64,000 nucleotides of DNA from an uncultured Oscillospiraceae bacterium (GTDB lineage: Bacteria; Bacillota; Clostridia; Oscillospirales; Oscillospiraceae), in the NCBI GenBank assembly GCA_934589675.1, contig CAKTOF010000006.1, positions 84,014-148,013 of the forward strand, given 5' to 3'. Position numbers and translations under genes: made by a program. The notes beneath the pieces are model-generated. The model was not told the DNA's origin. It worked only from the letters and a program-made list of their open reading frames with translations, and ran no database searches. Each line of letters opens with the position of its first letter. Position 1 is the first letter of the stretch. This document shows, piece after piece, positions 15,711 through 24,007 of the stretch.

Positions 15711-16195
15711 ACATATTGCAGCAGCAGCTCCGCGCACGGCTCCGGGTCATCCAGCGGCAGGTGCGGCGCGGAGACGGGCAAGCTTTCGTCCGTTGCGACG
15801 GCGAGCAGCTCAGCTTCTTTGCAGTACAGCGGCCGCCCGAGCGCGGCGCGGTGGATCTCGATCTTCGGGTACGCGCTCTTTTTGTAGCCCTCGACGAGCG
15901 CGAGGTCGACCGGCTGGAGCCGCGCGAGAATTTCGGCGATGGACGGCTCATCCGGCAGCGTCTCTTGGATGGAGAGATGGGAGCCGGAGCAGATCGTGAC
16001 GGAGTCCGCGCCCGCCTCGCGGAAGCGGTACGTGTCCTTGCCGGGGTGATCCATGGTAAACCCGTGCGTGTCGTGCTTGAGCACGGCGAGGCGCAGGCCG
16101 CGCGATTTGAGCGCGGGGATGAGCGCTTCCAAATACGTCGTCTTGCCCGTGCCGGACAGGCCGATGAAGACGACGACGGGCGTATATTCATTCAT
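15686..16195 (-). CDS. mobB: Molybdopterin-guanine dinucleotide biosynthesis protein MobB
   Basis: 169 residues with a P-loop at 12-20 (GLSGTGKTT) and the MobB signatures LKHDTHGF and LVEGYKKSAYPKIE. It is a GTP-binding adapter helping MobA attach GMP to molybdopterin. ATG overlaps the end of mobA by 8 nt, so the two are coupled. Last gene of the thyA operon. It serves the molybdenum enzymes of the cell, two of which are encoded in this window. Confidence 0.92.
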   Translation of the reverse strand: MNEYTPVVVFIGLSGTGKTTYLEALIPALKSRGLRLAVLKHDTHGFTMDHPGKDTYRFREAGADSVTICSGSHLSIQETLPDEPSIAEILARLQPVDLALVEGYKKSAYPKIEIHRAALGRPLYCKEAELLAVATDESLPVSAPHLPLDDPEPCAELLLQYVKKFREDA

Positions 16196-16772
16196 GGCCT
16201 TCCACCTGCCTGCGCGCCTGCTCGAATTCGGCGGGCGTGTTGAGATTGACAAAAAGCGCCGGATCGTCCGGCGTGAGCGTGACAAGCTTGACCTCGTGCA
16301 GCAGCCCGCGCAGCCGCAGCTCGCCGCGCGAAAGGCGCTCGCGCGCGGGCGCAAGGCAGCTTTTGCGGTAGAGCGCGAACAGCGGCTCCGGCCGGCCGTC
16401 CAGCGCATATGCGCATGCGTCGGCATCGCCGATGGCGATGCGCAGACGCTCGGCAGCAGCCGCGGACAGAAACGGCATATCGGCCGCCCAGACGAGGGCG
16501 AACTCCGTCTCCATCGCGCCAAGCCCCGCGCAAAGCCCGCCGAGCGGGCCGCAGCCGGGCACGTCGTCCGGCACGGCGCGGGCGCCGTCCGGAAGATGCG
16601 CAAAATGCTCCGGATCGCCGCACGCGACGAGCACAGGGATGCCAAGTGACGCGCCGAATGCGCACGCGCGCTCGAGCATCGTCCGGCCGGAGAGCGTCAG
16701 CGTCATCTTATCGCGCCCCATGCGGCTCGATTTCCCACCCGCAAGCACGAGCGCGGTGACGTCAGCCTTCAT
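16188..16772 (-). CDS. mobA: Molybdenum cofactor guanylyltransferase MobA
   Basis: 194 residues, the normal size. The nucleotidyltransferase motif LVLAGGKSSRMGRDK is at 8-22, and VWAADMPFLS supplies the metal-binding Asp. It transfers GMP from GTP to molybdopterin, giving the guanine dinucleotide cofactor used by DMSO-reductase-type enzymes. It overlaps the thioesterase gene by 11 nt and mobB by 8 nt. No frameshift or missing motif is seen. Confidence 0.94.
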   Translation of the reverse strand: MKADVTALVLAGGKSSRMGRDKMTLTLSGRTMLERACAFGASLGIPVLVACGDPEHFAHLPDGARAVPDDVPGCGPLGGLCAGLGAMETEFALVWAADMPFLSAAAAERLRIAIGDADACAYALDGRPEPLFALYRKSCLAPARERLSRGELRLRGLLHEVKLVTLTPDDPALFVNLNTPAEFEQARRQVEGHE

Positions 16773-17172
16773 AGGCCTTTTGAATCTTCGCGTAGACGTC
16801 CGGGTGCGCTTTTTCCATGTCGAGCGACTTCATGTCCGGCCCCGTCCAGATGTGGAACGACGTGCCCGTCCCGCAGAGCTCGCCGCCGCAGTACGTCTCG
16901 TAGTGCAGCTCGAGCTTTTTCGGGGCAAAGGAGAGCATGTTCGTCTTTACCGTGACCGTGCCGGGGTAGCGGACGGGCTTGTGGTAGGTGAGGTTCAGGC
17001 TGACCATGGGCGGGTCGATGCCGAAAACGTGCATCTGCTCGAACGAGAAGCCGAGCTTTGCAAGATAATCCATGCGCGCCATCTCATACCAGACGGGGTA
17101 GACGGCGTGGTGGACGATGCCCATCATGTCACAGTCCGGGTAGCGGACGTCAACGGTGATCTCGGTTGTCAT
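16762..17172 (-). CDS. YbgC/FadM-type acyl-CoA thioesterase
   Basis: 136 residues with a single hot-dog fold. YPDCDMMGIVHHAVY contains the Asp of the 4-hydroxybenzoyl-CoA thioesterase motif, and WYEMARMDYL follows as usual. It hydrolyses an acyl-CoA; the chain is unknown. It lies inside the thyA-folA-mobAB operon, one nt from folA, with no clear functional tie to folate or molybdenum cofactor. Confidence 0.87.
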   Translation of the reverse strand: MTTEITVDVRYPDCDMMGIVHHAVYPVWYEMARMDYLAKLGFSFEQMHVFGIDPPMVSLNLTYHKPVRYPGTVTVKTNMLSFAPKKLELHYETYCGGELCGTGTSFHIWTGPDMKSLDMEKAHPDVYAKIQKAYEG

Positions 17173-17173
17173 A

Positions 17174-17677
17174 TCAGACCTCCAGCGGGGAAGAATTGCG
17201 GTAGTTCACGAATTGATAGCGCACGCCGTTTTCCTCCCCGACTGGCGCCTCCTCGCAGACCGACCAGTTCGGCAGGCGGTCGAGGTCGGGGAAGTATGCG
17301 TCGACCGGCACGTCGGCAAGCGTTTTTGTGACATACGCCATACGGCAGTACGGCACGAGCTGGTCGTACACGCTCTCGCCGCCGATGACCCAGAGATCCT
17401 CATGCCCTTTTTCCCGCGCGTAGGCGAGCACGGCGTCCACGTCATGGAAAACCATGGCGCTCTCGACGGCAAAATTTTCGTCGTGCGTCAGGATGATGTT
17501 CTGCCGGTTCTTGAGCGGCCGTCCGCCGGGGAATGTGGCGAGCGTTTTGCGGCCGAGGACGACGGTGTGCCCCGTTGTGAGGTCGCGGAAGCGATGAAGA
17601 TCCGCGCGGATGGACACGGCGAGCCGGCCCTCCATGCCGATGCCCCAGCGCTCGGTCACATTGACGATGCAGTTCAT
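17174..17677 (-). CDS. folA: Dihydrofolate reductase
   Basis: 167 residues, typical length. WGIGMEGRLAVSIRADLHRFR carries the Met20-loop region and the substrate-binding Asp, VVLGRKT the NADPH motif, and WVIGGESVYDQL the C-terminal cofactor loop. It reduces dihydrofolate to tetrahydrofolate, regenerating the product of ThyA encoded 9 nt upstream. The initial residues are MNCIVNVTERW, with the usual catalytic Trp-Gly. Confidence 0.94.
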   Translation of the reverse strand: MNCIVNVTERWGIGMEGRLAVSIRADLHRFRDLTTGHTVVLGRKTLATFPGGRPLKNRQNIILTHDENFAVESAMVFHDVDAVLAYAREKGHEDLWVIGGESVYDQLVPYCRMAYVTKTLADVPVDAYFPDLDRLPNWSVCEEAPVGEENGVRYQFVNYRNSSPLEV

Positions 17678-17686
17678 GCGATCACC

Positions 17687-18517
17687 TTATTCTGCCACCG
17701 GGATCTTGACGTCCAGCGGCGTAAATTCGTAGTTTTTAAGCGAAAAGCTGTCCTTCGTGAACGCGTAAAAATCGCGGATGGAGCGATCCATGACAAATTC
17801 CGGCGCGGCCTTCGGCTCGTTTTTGATGATCTGCTCGACGATCGGCACATGGCGGTCATAGATGTGCGCGTCGGCGATGACGTGGACGAGCTCGCCGGCT
17901 TCGAGGCCCGCAACCTGCGCCATCATGTGCACGAGCACGGCATACTGCACGACGTTCCAGTTGTTCGCCGTGAGCATATCCTGCGAGCGCTGGTTCAAAA
18001 TGGCGTTGAGCGTGCGGCCGGAGACGTTGAAGGTCATGGAGTACGCGCACGGGTAGAGCGCCATCTCGTGCAGGTCGGCAAAGTTGTAGATGTTCGTCAG
18101 AATGCGGCGCGAGGCGGGGTTGTGCGTCAGGTCGTAGAGCACGCGGTCGACCTGATCGAATTCGCCCTCGGCATACTTGTGCTTCACGCCGAGCTGGTAG
18201 CCGTACGCCTTACCGATGGAGCCGGATTCGTCGGCCCACTGATCCCAGATGTGGCTGCCGAGCTCGTGGACATCGTTCGACTTTTTCTGCCAGATCCACA
18301 GAAGCTCGTCGATGCAGCTTTTGTAGAACGTGCGGCGGATGGTCAGGATGGGGAATTCCTCGCGCAGGTCATAGCGGTTGACGATGCCGAATTTCTTGAC
18401 CGTGTGCGCCGGCGTGCCGTCCTCCCAGCGCGGACGGACGGCCTGATCGGTGTCCCAGACGCCGTTTTCGAGAATGTCGCGGCAATTTGCAATAAAAAGT
18501 TCATCTGCTCTGCTCAT
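17687..18517 (-). CDS. thyA: Thymidylate synthase
   Basis: 276 residues. The catalytic Cys157 lies in ALYPCAYSMTF, and the dUMP phosphate-binding Arg-Ser in NQRSQDML. The neighbouring loop differs from the standard FLGxPFNI form (TANNWNV), which I associate with a divergent ThyA subgroup in Firmicutes. It methylates dUMP with methylene-tetrahydrofolate and yields dihydrofolate. First gene of the operon, with GTAGGAGG before the ATG. Confidence 0.93.
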   Translation of the reverse strand: MSRADELFIANCRDILENGVWDTDQAVRPRWEDGTPAHTVKKFGIVNRYDLREEFPILTIRRTFYKSCIDELLWIWQKKSNDVHELGSHIWDQWADESGSIGKAYGYQLGVKHKYAEGEFDQVDRVLYDLTHNPASRRILTNIYNFADLHEMALYPCAYSMTFNVSGRTLNAILNQRSQDMLTANNWNVVQYAVLVHMMAQVAGLEAGELVHVIADAHIYDRHVPIVEQIIKNEPKAAPEFVMDRSIRDFYAFTKDSFSLKNYEFTPLDVKIPVAE

Positions 18518-18567
18518 GTTGTCCTCCTACGGCGCATGGCCGAACATGTATCTATAATCTCAACTCT

Positions 18568-18596
18568 AGTATAGCAAAAATACGCGATGAACTCAA
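18568..18596 (-). promoter_or_regulatory. Promoter of the thyA-folA-mobAB operon
   Basis: Minus-strand TTGAGT (18591-18596), 17-bp spacer, TATACT (18568-18573). Confidence 0.75.
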
Positions 18597-18620
18597 TCCC
18601 GGAAGATCAATATAGAAGCC

Positions 18621-18649
18621 TTGCAGGAAGGACTGAAATCTGGTAAAAT
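18621..18649 (+). promoter_or_regulatory. Promoter of the helicase gene
   Basis: TTGCAG (18621-18626), 17-bp spacer, TAAAAT (18644-18649), 40 bp before the start codon. Confidence 0.65.
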
Positions 18650-18689
18650 AAACTGAAATAATATTATTGAGTAAGGAACGAACTGCACA

Positions 18690-19874
18690 ATGGACACGCA
18701 AATCACATTTTCCGACCTCGGCCTGTCCGAGAACATCTTAAAAGCGCTTGAGAAAAAGGGCTATGGCTACCCGACCCGCATTCAGGCCGAGGCCATCCCG
18801 CCGTTTTTGCAGTGGCGCGACGTCATCGCCAAGGCGCCGACGGGCACGGGTAAGACGTTCGCGTTCGGCATTCCCATGATCGAGCACATCGACGCGGAGT
18901 CGGACGACCTGCAGGGGCTCATTTTAGCGCCGACGCGCGAGCTGGCCATCCAGATCTGCGACGAGATGCGCTCGCTGCTTGAATTCACGAAGAACATCCG
19001 CATCGTCGTCGTCTACGGCGGCGCGAAGATCGAGACGCAGATCAAGCAGCTTCAGAAAAAGCCGCAGATCGTCGTCGCGACGCCCGGCCGCCTCATGGAT
19101 CACTACAAGCGCAAAACGCTGCGCCTGGACAAGGTCCAGACCGTCGTGCTCGACGAGGCCGACCGGATGCTGGACATGGGCTTTTTCAAGGACGTCACCG
19201 GGATTCTCGACAAGGTGAAAAACAAGAAGAACATGGGCCTGTTCTCCGCGACGATCTCGCAGGAGGTCATGACCGTCTCGTGGATGTACCAGCGCGACGA
19301 GGTCGAGATCACCGTCCCGGCCGACGTGCAGAACAAGCCGGACATCGCGCAGTATTCCATCACCGTCTCGCAGCTTGCCAAGGAGGAGACGACGCTGCAC
19401 CTCCTGAAAACGCAGGGCTGGGAGCGCGTCATCATCTTCTGCAACACGAAGCACATGTGCCAGCGCCTGTCCGACGACCTGCACCGCGCGGGCATCGACG
19501 CCGACTGTATCCACGGCGACATCCCGCAGGCCAAGCGCGAAAAGACGATGCAGACCTTCCGCGACGGCAAGCTCACCGTGCTCATCGCGACGGACGTCGC
19601 CTCGCGCGGCATCGACGTCGACGACGTCGACTGCGTCATCAACTACGACGTGCCCGAGGAGAACGAGTACTACGTCCACCGCATCGGCCGCACGGCGCGC
19701 GCCGGGCGCAAGGGCGTGGCGTGGTCGGTCATCGGCTCGTTCCCGGAGAAGGCGAAGCTCGACGAGATCGCGAAGTATTCGCACTACACGGTCCGGCCCA
19801 TGCGCTTTGAGGGCGACGAGCTGGTCGAGGAAGAGGTCAAGGCGCCCGTCTACAAGCGCCGCCGCCTGAAATGA
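18690..19874 (+). CDS. DEAD-box RNA helicase
   Basis: 394 residues, a minimal two-RecA-domain helicase. Q motif YPTRIQAEAIP, motif I APTGTGKT, Ia PTRELA, motif II LDEADRM, motif III FSATIS, and motifs V-VI ATDVASRGIDV and HRIGRTARAG are all present. It lacks the long basic C-terminal tails of CsdA or DbpA, ending in a short KRRRLK. It unwinds structured RNA in ribosome assembly or decay; the exact target cannot be told. It overlaps the next gene by 4 nt (ATGA). Confidence 0.95.
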   Translation: MDTQITFSDLGLSENILKALEKKGYGYPTRIQAEAIPPFLQWRDVIAKAPTGTGKTFAFGIPMIEHIDAESDDLQGLILAPTRELAIQICDEMRSLLEFTKNIRIVVVYGGAKIETQIKQLQKKPQIVVATPGRLMDHYKRKTLRLDKVQTVVLDEADRMLDMGFFKDVTGILDKVKNKKNMGLFSATISQEVMTVSWMYQRDEVEITVPADVQNKPDIAQYSITVSQLAKEETTLHLLKTQGWERVIIFCNTKHMCQRLSDDLHRAGIDADCIHGDIPQAKREKTMQTFRDGKLTVLIATDVASRGIDVDDVDCVINYDVPEENEYYVHRIGRTARAGRKGVAWSVIGSFPEKAKLDEIAKYSHYTVRPMRFEGDELVEEEVKAPVYKRRRLK

Positions 19875-20767
19875 CGCGCGCGGAGGAGGGACTGCTCCTG
19901 CTGTGCTGCCCGCTCGGCGACGCGGAAGTCAGGCCGCTGACCGCCGCGCGCTACCGCGCCCTTGCCCGCGCCGCGGCGGAGGGCGCGCGGGAGGCGGACA
20001 CGCAGCGCGAGGTGACGGCGCGCGACCTGCGCGGGCTTGGCTGCACAGAAGAGGAGGCAGAGCGCATCGTGCGCCTGCTCGGCCGCGAGGATCAGCTCCG
20101 GCGCTATGTGGCCGCGGCGGAGCGCCGCGGCTTTTTTGTGCTCACGCGCCTGTCGCCGGACTATCCGGCCGCGCTGCGGCATAAGCTCGGGCAGGACGCG
20201 CCGGCGGCGCTCTTCTGCGCGGGCGACCGGACGTTATTGCAGCGCGAGGGCGCGGCGCTCGTCGGCTCGCGCGCGCTGTCATCCGGGGGAGCGCGGTTTG
20301 CCCGCGCCGTCGGTCAAGCGGCCGCGCGGGAGAGCCTCGTGCTCGTCTCCGGCGGCGCGGCGGGCGCGGACACGGCGGCGCAGGACGCGTGCATCGCGGC
20401 CGGCGGGCAGGTCGTGTGCGTTCTGGCAGACGCGCTCGCCGCGCGGGTGAAGACGCCGCCGGAAAACGCGCTCTGCTGCGCTGAGCTTGGCTGGGACATC
20501 CCGTTTTCAACGCCGCGGGCGCTTTCACGCAACCGGCTCATCCACGCGCTGCCCGGCCGCGCGCTCGTTGCGCAGACGGACTGCGGCCACGGCGGCACAT
20601 GGGCCGGGACGGTCGAAAATCTGCGCCGCGGCTGGTCGGACGTCTATGTCCGGGACGACGGCTCCGAGGGCGCAAACGCCCTGATTGAGCGCGGCGCGAC
20701 GCCGGTTGACCCTGACGGCCCGTCGTCCATCCGGGCACTTGTGCCAAATCAGACACGGCTTTTTTAG
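19871..20767 (+). CDS. DprA/Smf-like DNA-processing protein
   Basis: 298 residues. The central Rossmann-like fold of DprA is visible: ALVGSRALSSGGARFARAVGQ, LVSGGAAGADTAAQDACIAAGG, PFSTPRALSRNRLIHAL. Classical DprA binds single-stranded DNA and loads RecA in natural transformation. Here the usual GTxxTA region near the end is diverged (DCGHGGTWAGTVENLRRG) and the C-terminal winged helix is absent, so it may belong to the broader DprA/LOG-like group. It is translationally coupled to the helicase gene. Confidence 0.8.
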   Translation: MTRAEEGLLLLCCPLGDAEVRPLTAARYRALARAAAEGAREADTQREVTARDLRGLGCTEEEAERIVRLLGREDQLRRYVAAAERRGFFVLTRLSPDYPAALRHKLGQDAPAALFCAGDRTLLQREGAALVGSRALSSGGARFARAVGQAAARESLVLVSGGAAGADTAAQDACIAAGGQVVCVLADALAARVKTPPENALCCAELGWDIPFSTPRALSRNRLIHALPGRALVAQTDCGHGGTWAGTVENLRRGWSDVYVRDDGSEGANALIERGATPVDPDGPSSIRALVPNQTRLF

Positions 20768-20780
20768 ACAGTTTGCGGTG

Positions 20781-20809
20781 TTGCACGCCCCGGCCGTTGC
20801 CGTTATAAT
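20781..20809 (+). promoter_or_regulatory. Promoter of the gene at 20842
   Basis: TTGCAC (20781-20786), 17-bp spacer, TATAAT (20804-20809). Confidence 0.75.
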
Positions 20810-20841
20810 AGTTACATCTCAAATGAAAAGAGGTTTTGCAG

Positions 20842-21273
20842 ATGTCTCTGACCGGACAGTGGGTCATTAAGATGTGGATCCCGCAGGCGCGGCTCGTCCA
20901 CCCCGAGATGTTCGACGAAAACGGCAACATGAAAGCGCCGCCTCCTCCGCCTCCCGCGGATGGGCCTGTCGCACCGCCGATGCCGGAGGTGCAGCTCCGT
21001 GACCATGGGAAGCCCTCGGGCGACTTTTTCGAGGGCGAGCTGCTGCTCGACCTGACGGCCCAGCCGGACGGCACCCTGACCGGCACGGCCGGCGGTGCGC
21101 CCATCTATTCCGGCTTCTACACGGGTGAGGAGTTCATGAAGGTCGACGTCCCGGCCGGCCCCGGCCGCTGGGAGATCTGGCTGCGCGTGGACGGAGAGGG
21201 CAATGCCGAGGGCATGGTCTCCGTCGGCGGAGGCAAGGGCTTCCCCAATCTTGCCTACGGCAAAAAAGTGTAA
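20842..21273 (+). CDS. Uncharacterised protein with proline-rich linker
   Basis: 143 residues starting MSLTGQWVIKMW, with AAAGAGG 8 nt upstream. After 30 residues comes a proline-rich linker (KAPPPPPPADGPVAPP), then a beta-rich domain (ELLLDLTAQPDGTLTGTA, GRWEIWLRVDGEGNAEG) reminiscent of small lipocalin-like or beta-sandwich binding folds. No signal peptide. It has its own promoter and terminator, so it is a single-gene unit. Function unknown. Confidence 0.7.
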   Translation: MSLTGQWVIKMWIPQARLVHPEMFDENGNMKAPPPPPPADGPVAPPMPEVQLRDHGKPSGDFFEGELLLDLTAQPDGTLTGTAGGAPIYSGFYTGEEFMKVDVPAGPGRWEIWLRVDGEGNAEGMVSVGGGKGFPNLAYGKKV

Positions 21274-21284
21274 AATCTGTACGA

Positions 21285-21322
21285 AAAACGAGGCTTCGCC
21301 ATGCGGTGGAGCCTTGTTTTGT
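21285..21322 (+). terminator. Terminator after the gene at 20842
   Basis: AACGAGGCT pairs with AGCCTTGTT around CGCC-ATGCGGTG, followed by TTGTTT. Confidence 0.65.
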
Positions 21323-21377
21323 TTGTGAAAAGTGCGTTATTCACAAATTATCCATAGCTTTTTTGCAGTGTTTCGCA

Positions 21378-21383
21378 TATAAT
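21378..21383 (+). promoter_or_regulatory. Likely -10 element of the glmS transcript
   Basis: A perfect TATAAT lies 49 bp before the ribozyme. No good -35 is seen at 17 bp (TAGCTT); it is preceded by an A/T-rich tract. Confidence 0.45.
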
Positions 21384-21425
21384 GGGGGCAAATCGCAGCA
21401 GGGAAAGGAGGAGACGGGATTTTCC

Positions 21426-21585
21426 CGGAAAAGCGCCAGCGCCTGCCCGCCGGGCAGGATGACGAGGGAAAGCGTGATCGAACATTCGGCGGATGCGCTT
21501 TCGCGCCGCTTCGCGCGCGTGACACAGTCAGAAATATGCGGGTGACCGCAAAACAGAGGGGCTGTGAGCGGAGCATGGACAAATG
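21426..21585 (+). ncRNA. glmS ribozyme (glucosamine-6-phosphate-responsive)
   Basis: The conserved core of the glmS ribozyme is present in order: AGCGCC at 21432-21437, with cleavage expected between A21432 and G21433; P2 stem CCTGCCC/GGGCAGG; GACGAGG at 21461-21467; P3 GAAAGCG/CGCTTTC (21468-21502) enclosing ATTCGGCGGATG; and a GCAAAACAGAGG 3' segment. It lies about 50 nt upstream of glmS. When glucosamine-6-phosphate rises, the mRNA cleaves itself and is degraded, lowering GlmS. The exact 3' limit is approximate. Confidence 0.93.
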
Positions 21586-21634
21586 AACTGCGAGTTTGTC
21601 CTGATTTTGCAAAAAACAGGAGGAACTTTACTTT

Positions 21635-23467
21635 ATGTGTGGAATCGTTGGATACGTCGGCCGCGAGCAGGCCGCGCCCATTTTGCTTGACGGGCTGCGG
21701 CGGCTGGAATACCGCGGCTATGACTCGGCGGGGCTTGCCGTCGTCTCGCCGGAGGGGAACCTTCAGGTTGTCAAATCCGCCGGCCGGCTTCAGGCACTGG
21801 CCGACAAGACGCACGACGGCGCCGACCTCACCGGCACAATGGGCATCGGCCACACCCGCTGGGCCACGCACGGCGAGCCGTCGGACGTCAACTCCCACCC
21901 GCATGTGTCCGAGGACGGCCGCATCGCGGTCGTGCACAACGGCATCGTGGAAAACTATCTCGAGATCAAGCAGTTTTTGCAGAGCAAGGGCGTCACGTTC
22001 CAGTCCGAGACGGACAGCGAGGTCGTCGCGCAGCTGCTGGAGTACTACTACGAGGGCGACATCTTAAAGGCGACGTTCCGCGTGCTCGACCGCATCGAGG
22101 GCGCCTATGCCCTCGGCATCATCTGTGCCGACGCGCCCGACCGGCTCATCGCCGCGCGCAAGATGAGCCCGCTCGTGCTCGGCTACGGAGAAGATTGCAG
22201 CCTCATCGCCTCGGATGTGACGGCGCTCATCGCCAAGACGCGCGAGGTGTGCTACATGGACGACGACGAGGTCGCCGTACTCAGCCGTGACGGCATTGAA
22301 GTGTTCAACGCCATGGGCGACCCCATCGAAAAGGAGCACAGCTTCGTCGACTGGGACATCTCCGCGGCCGAGAAGGGCGGCTATCCGCACTTTATGTTCA
22401 AGGAGATCTTAGAGCAGCCTGAGGCCGTCACCAAGACGATCGCGCCGCGCATCCGTGACGGGCGCATCGTGCTCGACGACCTCGACCTGTCGCCGGAGTA
22501 TGTCCGCAGCGTCAGCAAGATCTACGTCATCGCCTGCGGCTCGTCGTATCATGTGGGCGTAGTCGGAAAATACAACCTTGAAAAGCTGCTGCGCAAGCCG
22601 GTCGAGGTCGTGCTCGCGTCGGAGTTTCGCTACTGCGACCCCATCGTGGACGACCACACGCTCGCGCTCGTCATCAGCCAGTCCGGCGAGACGATCGACA
22701 CGCTCGCGGCGCTGCGCGAGGCCAAGCGCCTCGGCGCGCGCGTGCTGTCCATCGTGAATGTCGTCGGCTCGTCCATCGCCCGGGAGTCGGACGACGTGCT
22801 CTACACATGGGCCGGCCCCGAGATCGCCGTCGCGACGACGAAGGCGTACTCGACGCAGATGGCCGTGCTCGACCTCATCGGCCTTTACTTTGCCGACGCG
22901 CTCGGCACGATCACACCGGAGCGCTACGCCGCGCTCGTGGCGGAGCTGCAGCGCATCCCGGAGAAAATGCAGCGCATTCTCGACAGCAAGGACAAGATCC
23001 AGTACTATGCCTCGCGCTATTTCAATCACGAGTCCGTGTTCTTCATCGGCCGGAATCTCGACTACGCGCTCGGCCTCGAGGGCAGCCTGAAGCTCAAGGA
23101 GATCTCGTACATCCATTCCGAGGCCTACGCCTCCGGCGAGCTCAAGCACGGCACGATCTCGCTCATCGAGCCGGGCACGCTCGTCGTCGCGCTGGGCACC
23201 TATGGCCCGCTGTTTGACAAGGCCATGTCGAACGTGCTCGAGGTCAAGGCGCGCGGCGCGGACGTCCTCGCGCTGACGACCGAGCGCCACGAGGCCGAGA
23301 TGGCCCACACGGCCGACGGCCTGTTCGTCATCCCGGACACGGAGGATATGCTCCTGCCGAACCTCGGCGTGCTGCCGCTGCAGCTGTTTGCGTACTACAT
23401 CGCGCTCATGCGCGGATGCGATATCGACAAGCCGCGCAACCTTGCAAAATCTGTTACCGTGGAGTGA
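21635..23467 (+). CDS. glmS: Glutamine-fructose-6-phosphate aminotransferase (isomerizing)
   Basis: 610 residues. The glutaminase domain starts with Cys2 (MCGIVGYVG), the nucleophile after Met removal, with YDSAGLA and HTRWATHG. Two SIS domains follow (VIACGSSYHVGV; SQSGETIDTLAAL; FFIGRNLDYALGLEG), and the C-terminal KSVTVE is typical. It makes glucosamine-6-phosphate, the first committed step to UDP-GlcNAc for cell wall. AGGAGGAAC precedes the start. Regulated by the ribozyme in its leader. The nitroreductase gene follows 6 nt later. Confidence 0.97.
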   Translation: MCGIVGYVGREQAAPILLDGLRRLEYRGYDSAGLAVVSPEGNLQVVKSAGRLQALADKTHDGADLTGTMGIGHTRWATHGEPSDVNSHPHVSEDGRIAVVHNGIVENYLEIKQFLQSKGVTFQSETDSEVVAQLLEYYYEGDILKATFRVLDRIEGAYALGIICADAPDRLIAARKMSPLVLGYGEDCSLIASDVTALIAKTREVCYMDDDEVAVLSRDGIEVFNAMGDPIEKEHSFVDWDISAAEKGGYPHFMFKEILEQPEAVTKTIAPRIRDGRIVLDDLDLSPEYVRSVSKIYVIACGSSYHVGVVGKYNLEKLLRKPVEVVLASEFRYCDPIVDDHTLALVISQSGETIDTLAALREAKRLGARVLSIVNVVGSSIARESDDVLYTWAGPEIAVATTKAYSTQMAVLDLIGLYFADALGTITPERYAALVAELQRIPEKMQRILDSKDKIQYYASRYFNHESVFFIGRNLDYALGLEGSLKLKEISYIHSEAYASGELKHGTISLIEPGTLVVALGTYGPLFDKAMSNVLEVKARGADVLALTTERHEAEMAHTADGLFVIPDTEDMLLPNLGVLPLQLFAYYIALMRGCDIDKPRNLAKSVTVE

Positions 23468-23473
23468 TCCGAT

Positions 23474-24007
23474 ATGAACACCATTGAAGCCATCAAAACG
23501 CGGCGGAGCGTCCGCCGCTTCCGCCCGGACGTGCCCGCGCGCGAGCACATTGAGGCTATCATCGACGCCGCGCGCTTTGCGCCGACGTGGAAAAACACGC
23601 AGACGGCGCGCTATACCGTCATCCAGGGCGCCAAAAAGGACGAAATCTGCGACACCTGTCTGCCGGACTTCAACGCCGCGACGGTGCGCTCGGCGCCCGT
23701 GCTCGTCGCGATGTCGACCGTGCACGGCCGCTCGGGCTATGAGCGCGACGGCTCGCCCACGACGAAGATGGGCGACCGCTGGGAGTATTTTGACGCCGGC
23801 ATCGCCTGCCAGACGTTCTGTCTGGCCGCGCATGAGCTCGGCCTGGCCACGGTCATCCTCGGCATTTATGACGAGGACAGGCTGCCTGCCGCCATCTCGC
23901 TTCCGGACGGCGAGGTGCTCACGGCGCTCATCGCCCTCGGCTATGCCGACCAGCAGCCGGCCGCGCCGAAGCGCAAGGCGGCAGAGGATCTGACGCGCTA
24001 TGTTTGA
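23474..24007 (+). CDS. Nitroreductase-family flavoprotein
   Basis: 177 residues, FMN-dependent nitroreductase fold: IKTRRSVRRF at the N-terminus binds FMN phosphate, FAPTWKNTQ and YFDAGIACQTFCLAAHELGLAT are family signatures, and LIALGYAD near the end. It probably reduces quinones or nitro compounds with NAD(P)H; the physiological substrate is unknown. Its ribosome site overlaps the glmS stop, so it is co-transcribed, and it overlaps the next gene by 8 nt. Confidence 0.9.
   Translation: MNTIEAIKTRRSVRRFRPDVPAREHIEAIIDAARFAPTWKNTQTARYTVIQGAKKDEICDTCLPDFNAATVRSAPVLVAMSTVHGRSGYERDGSPTTKMGDRWEYFDAGIACQTFCLAAHELGLATVILGIYDEDRLPAAISLPDGEVLTALIALGYADQQPAAPKRKAAEDLTRYV

Noticed and set aside
21337..21356. 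Replication origin at the DnaA-box-like sites
   Set aside because: Only two imperfect boxes and no dnaA, dnaN or AT-rich unwinding region are present.
21306..21545. 79-codon ORF ahead of glmS
   Set aside because: It lies across the promoter and ribozyme core, whose conservation explains the sequence.
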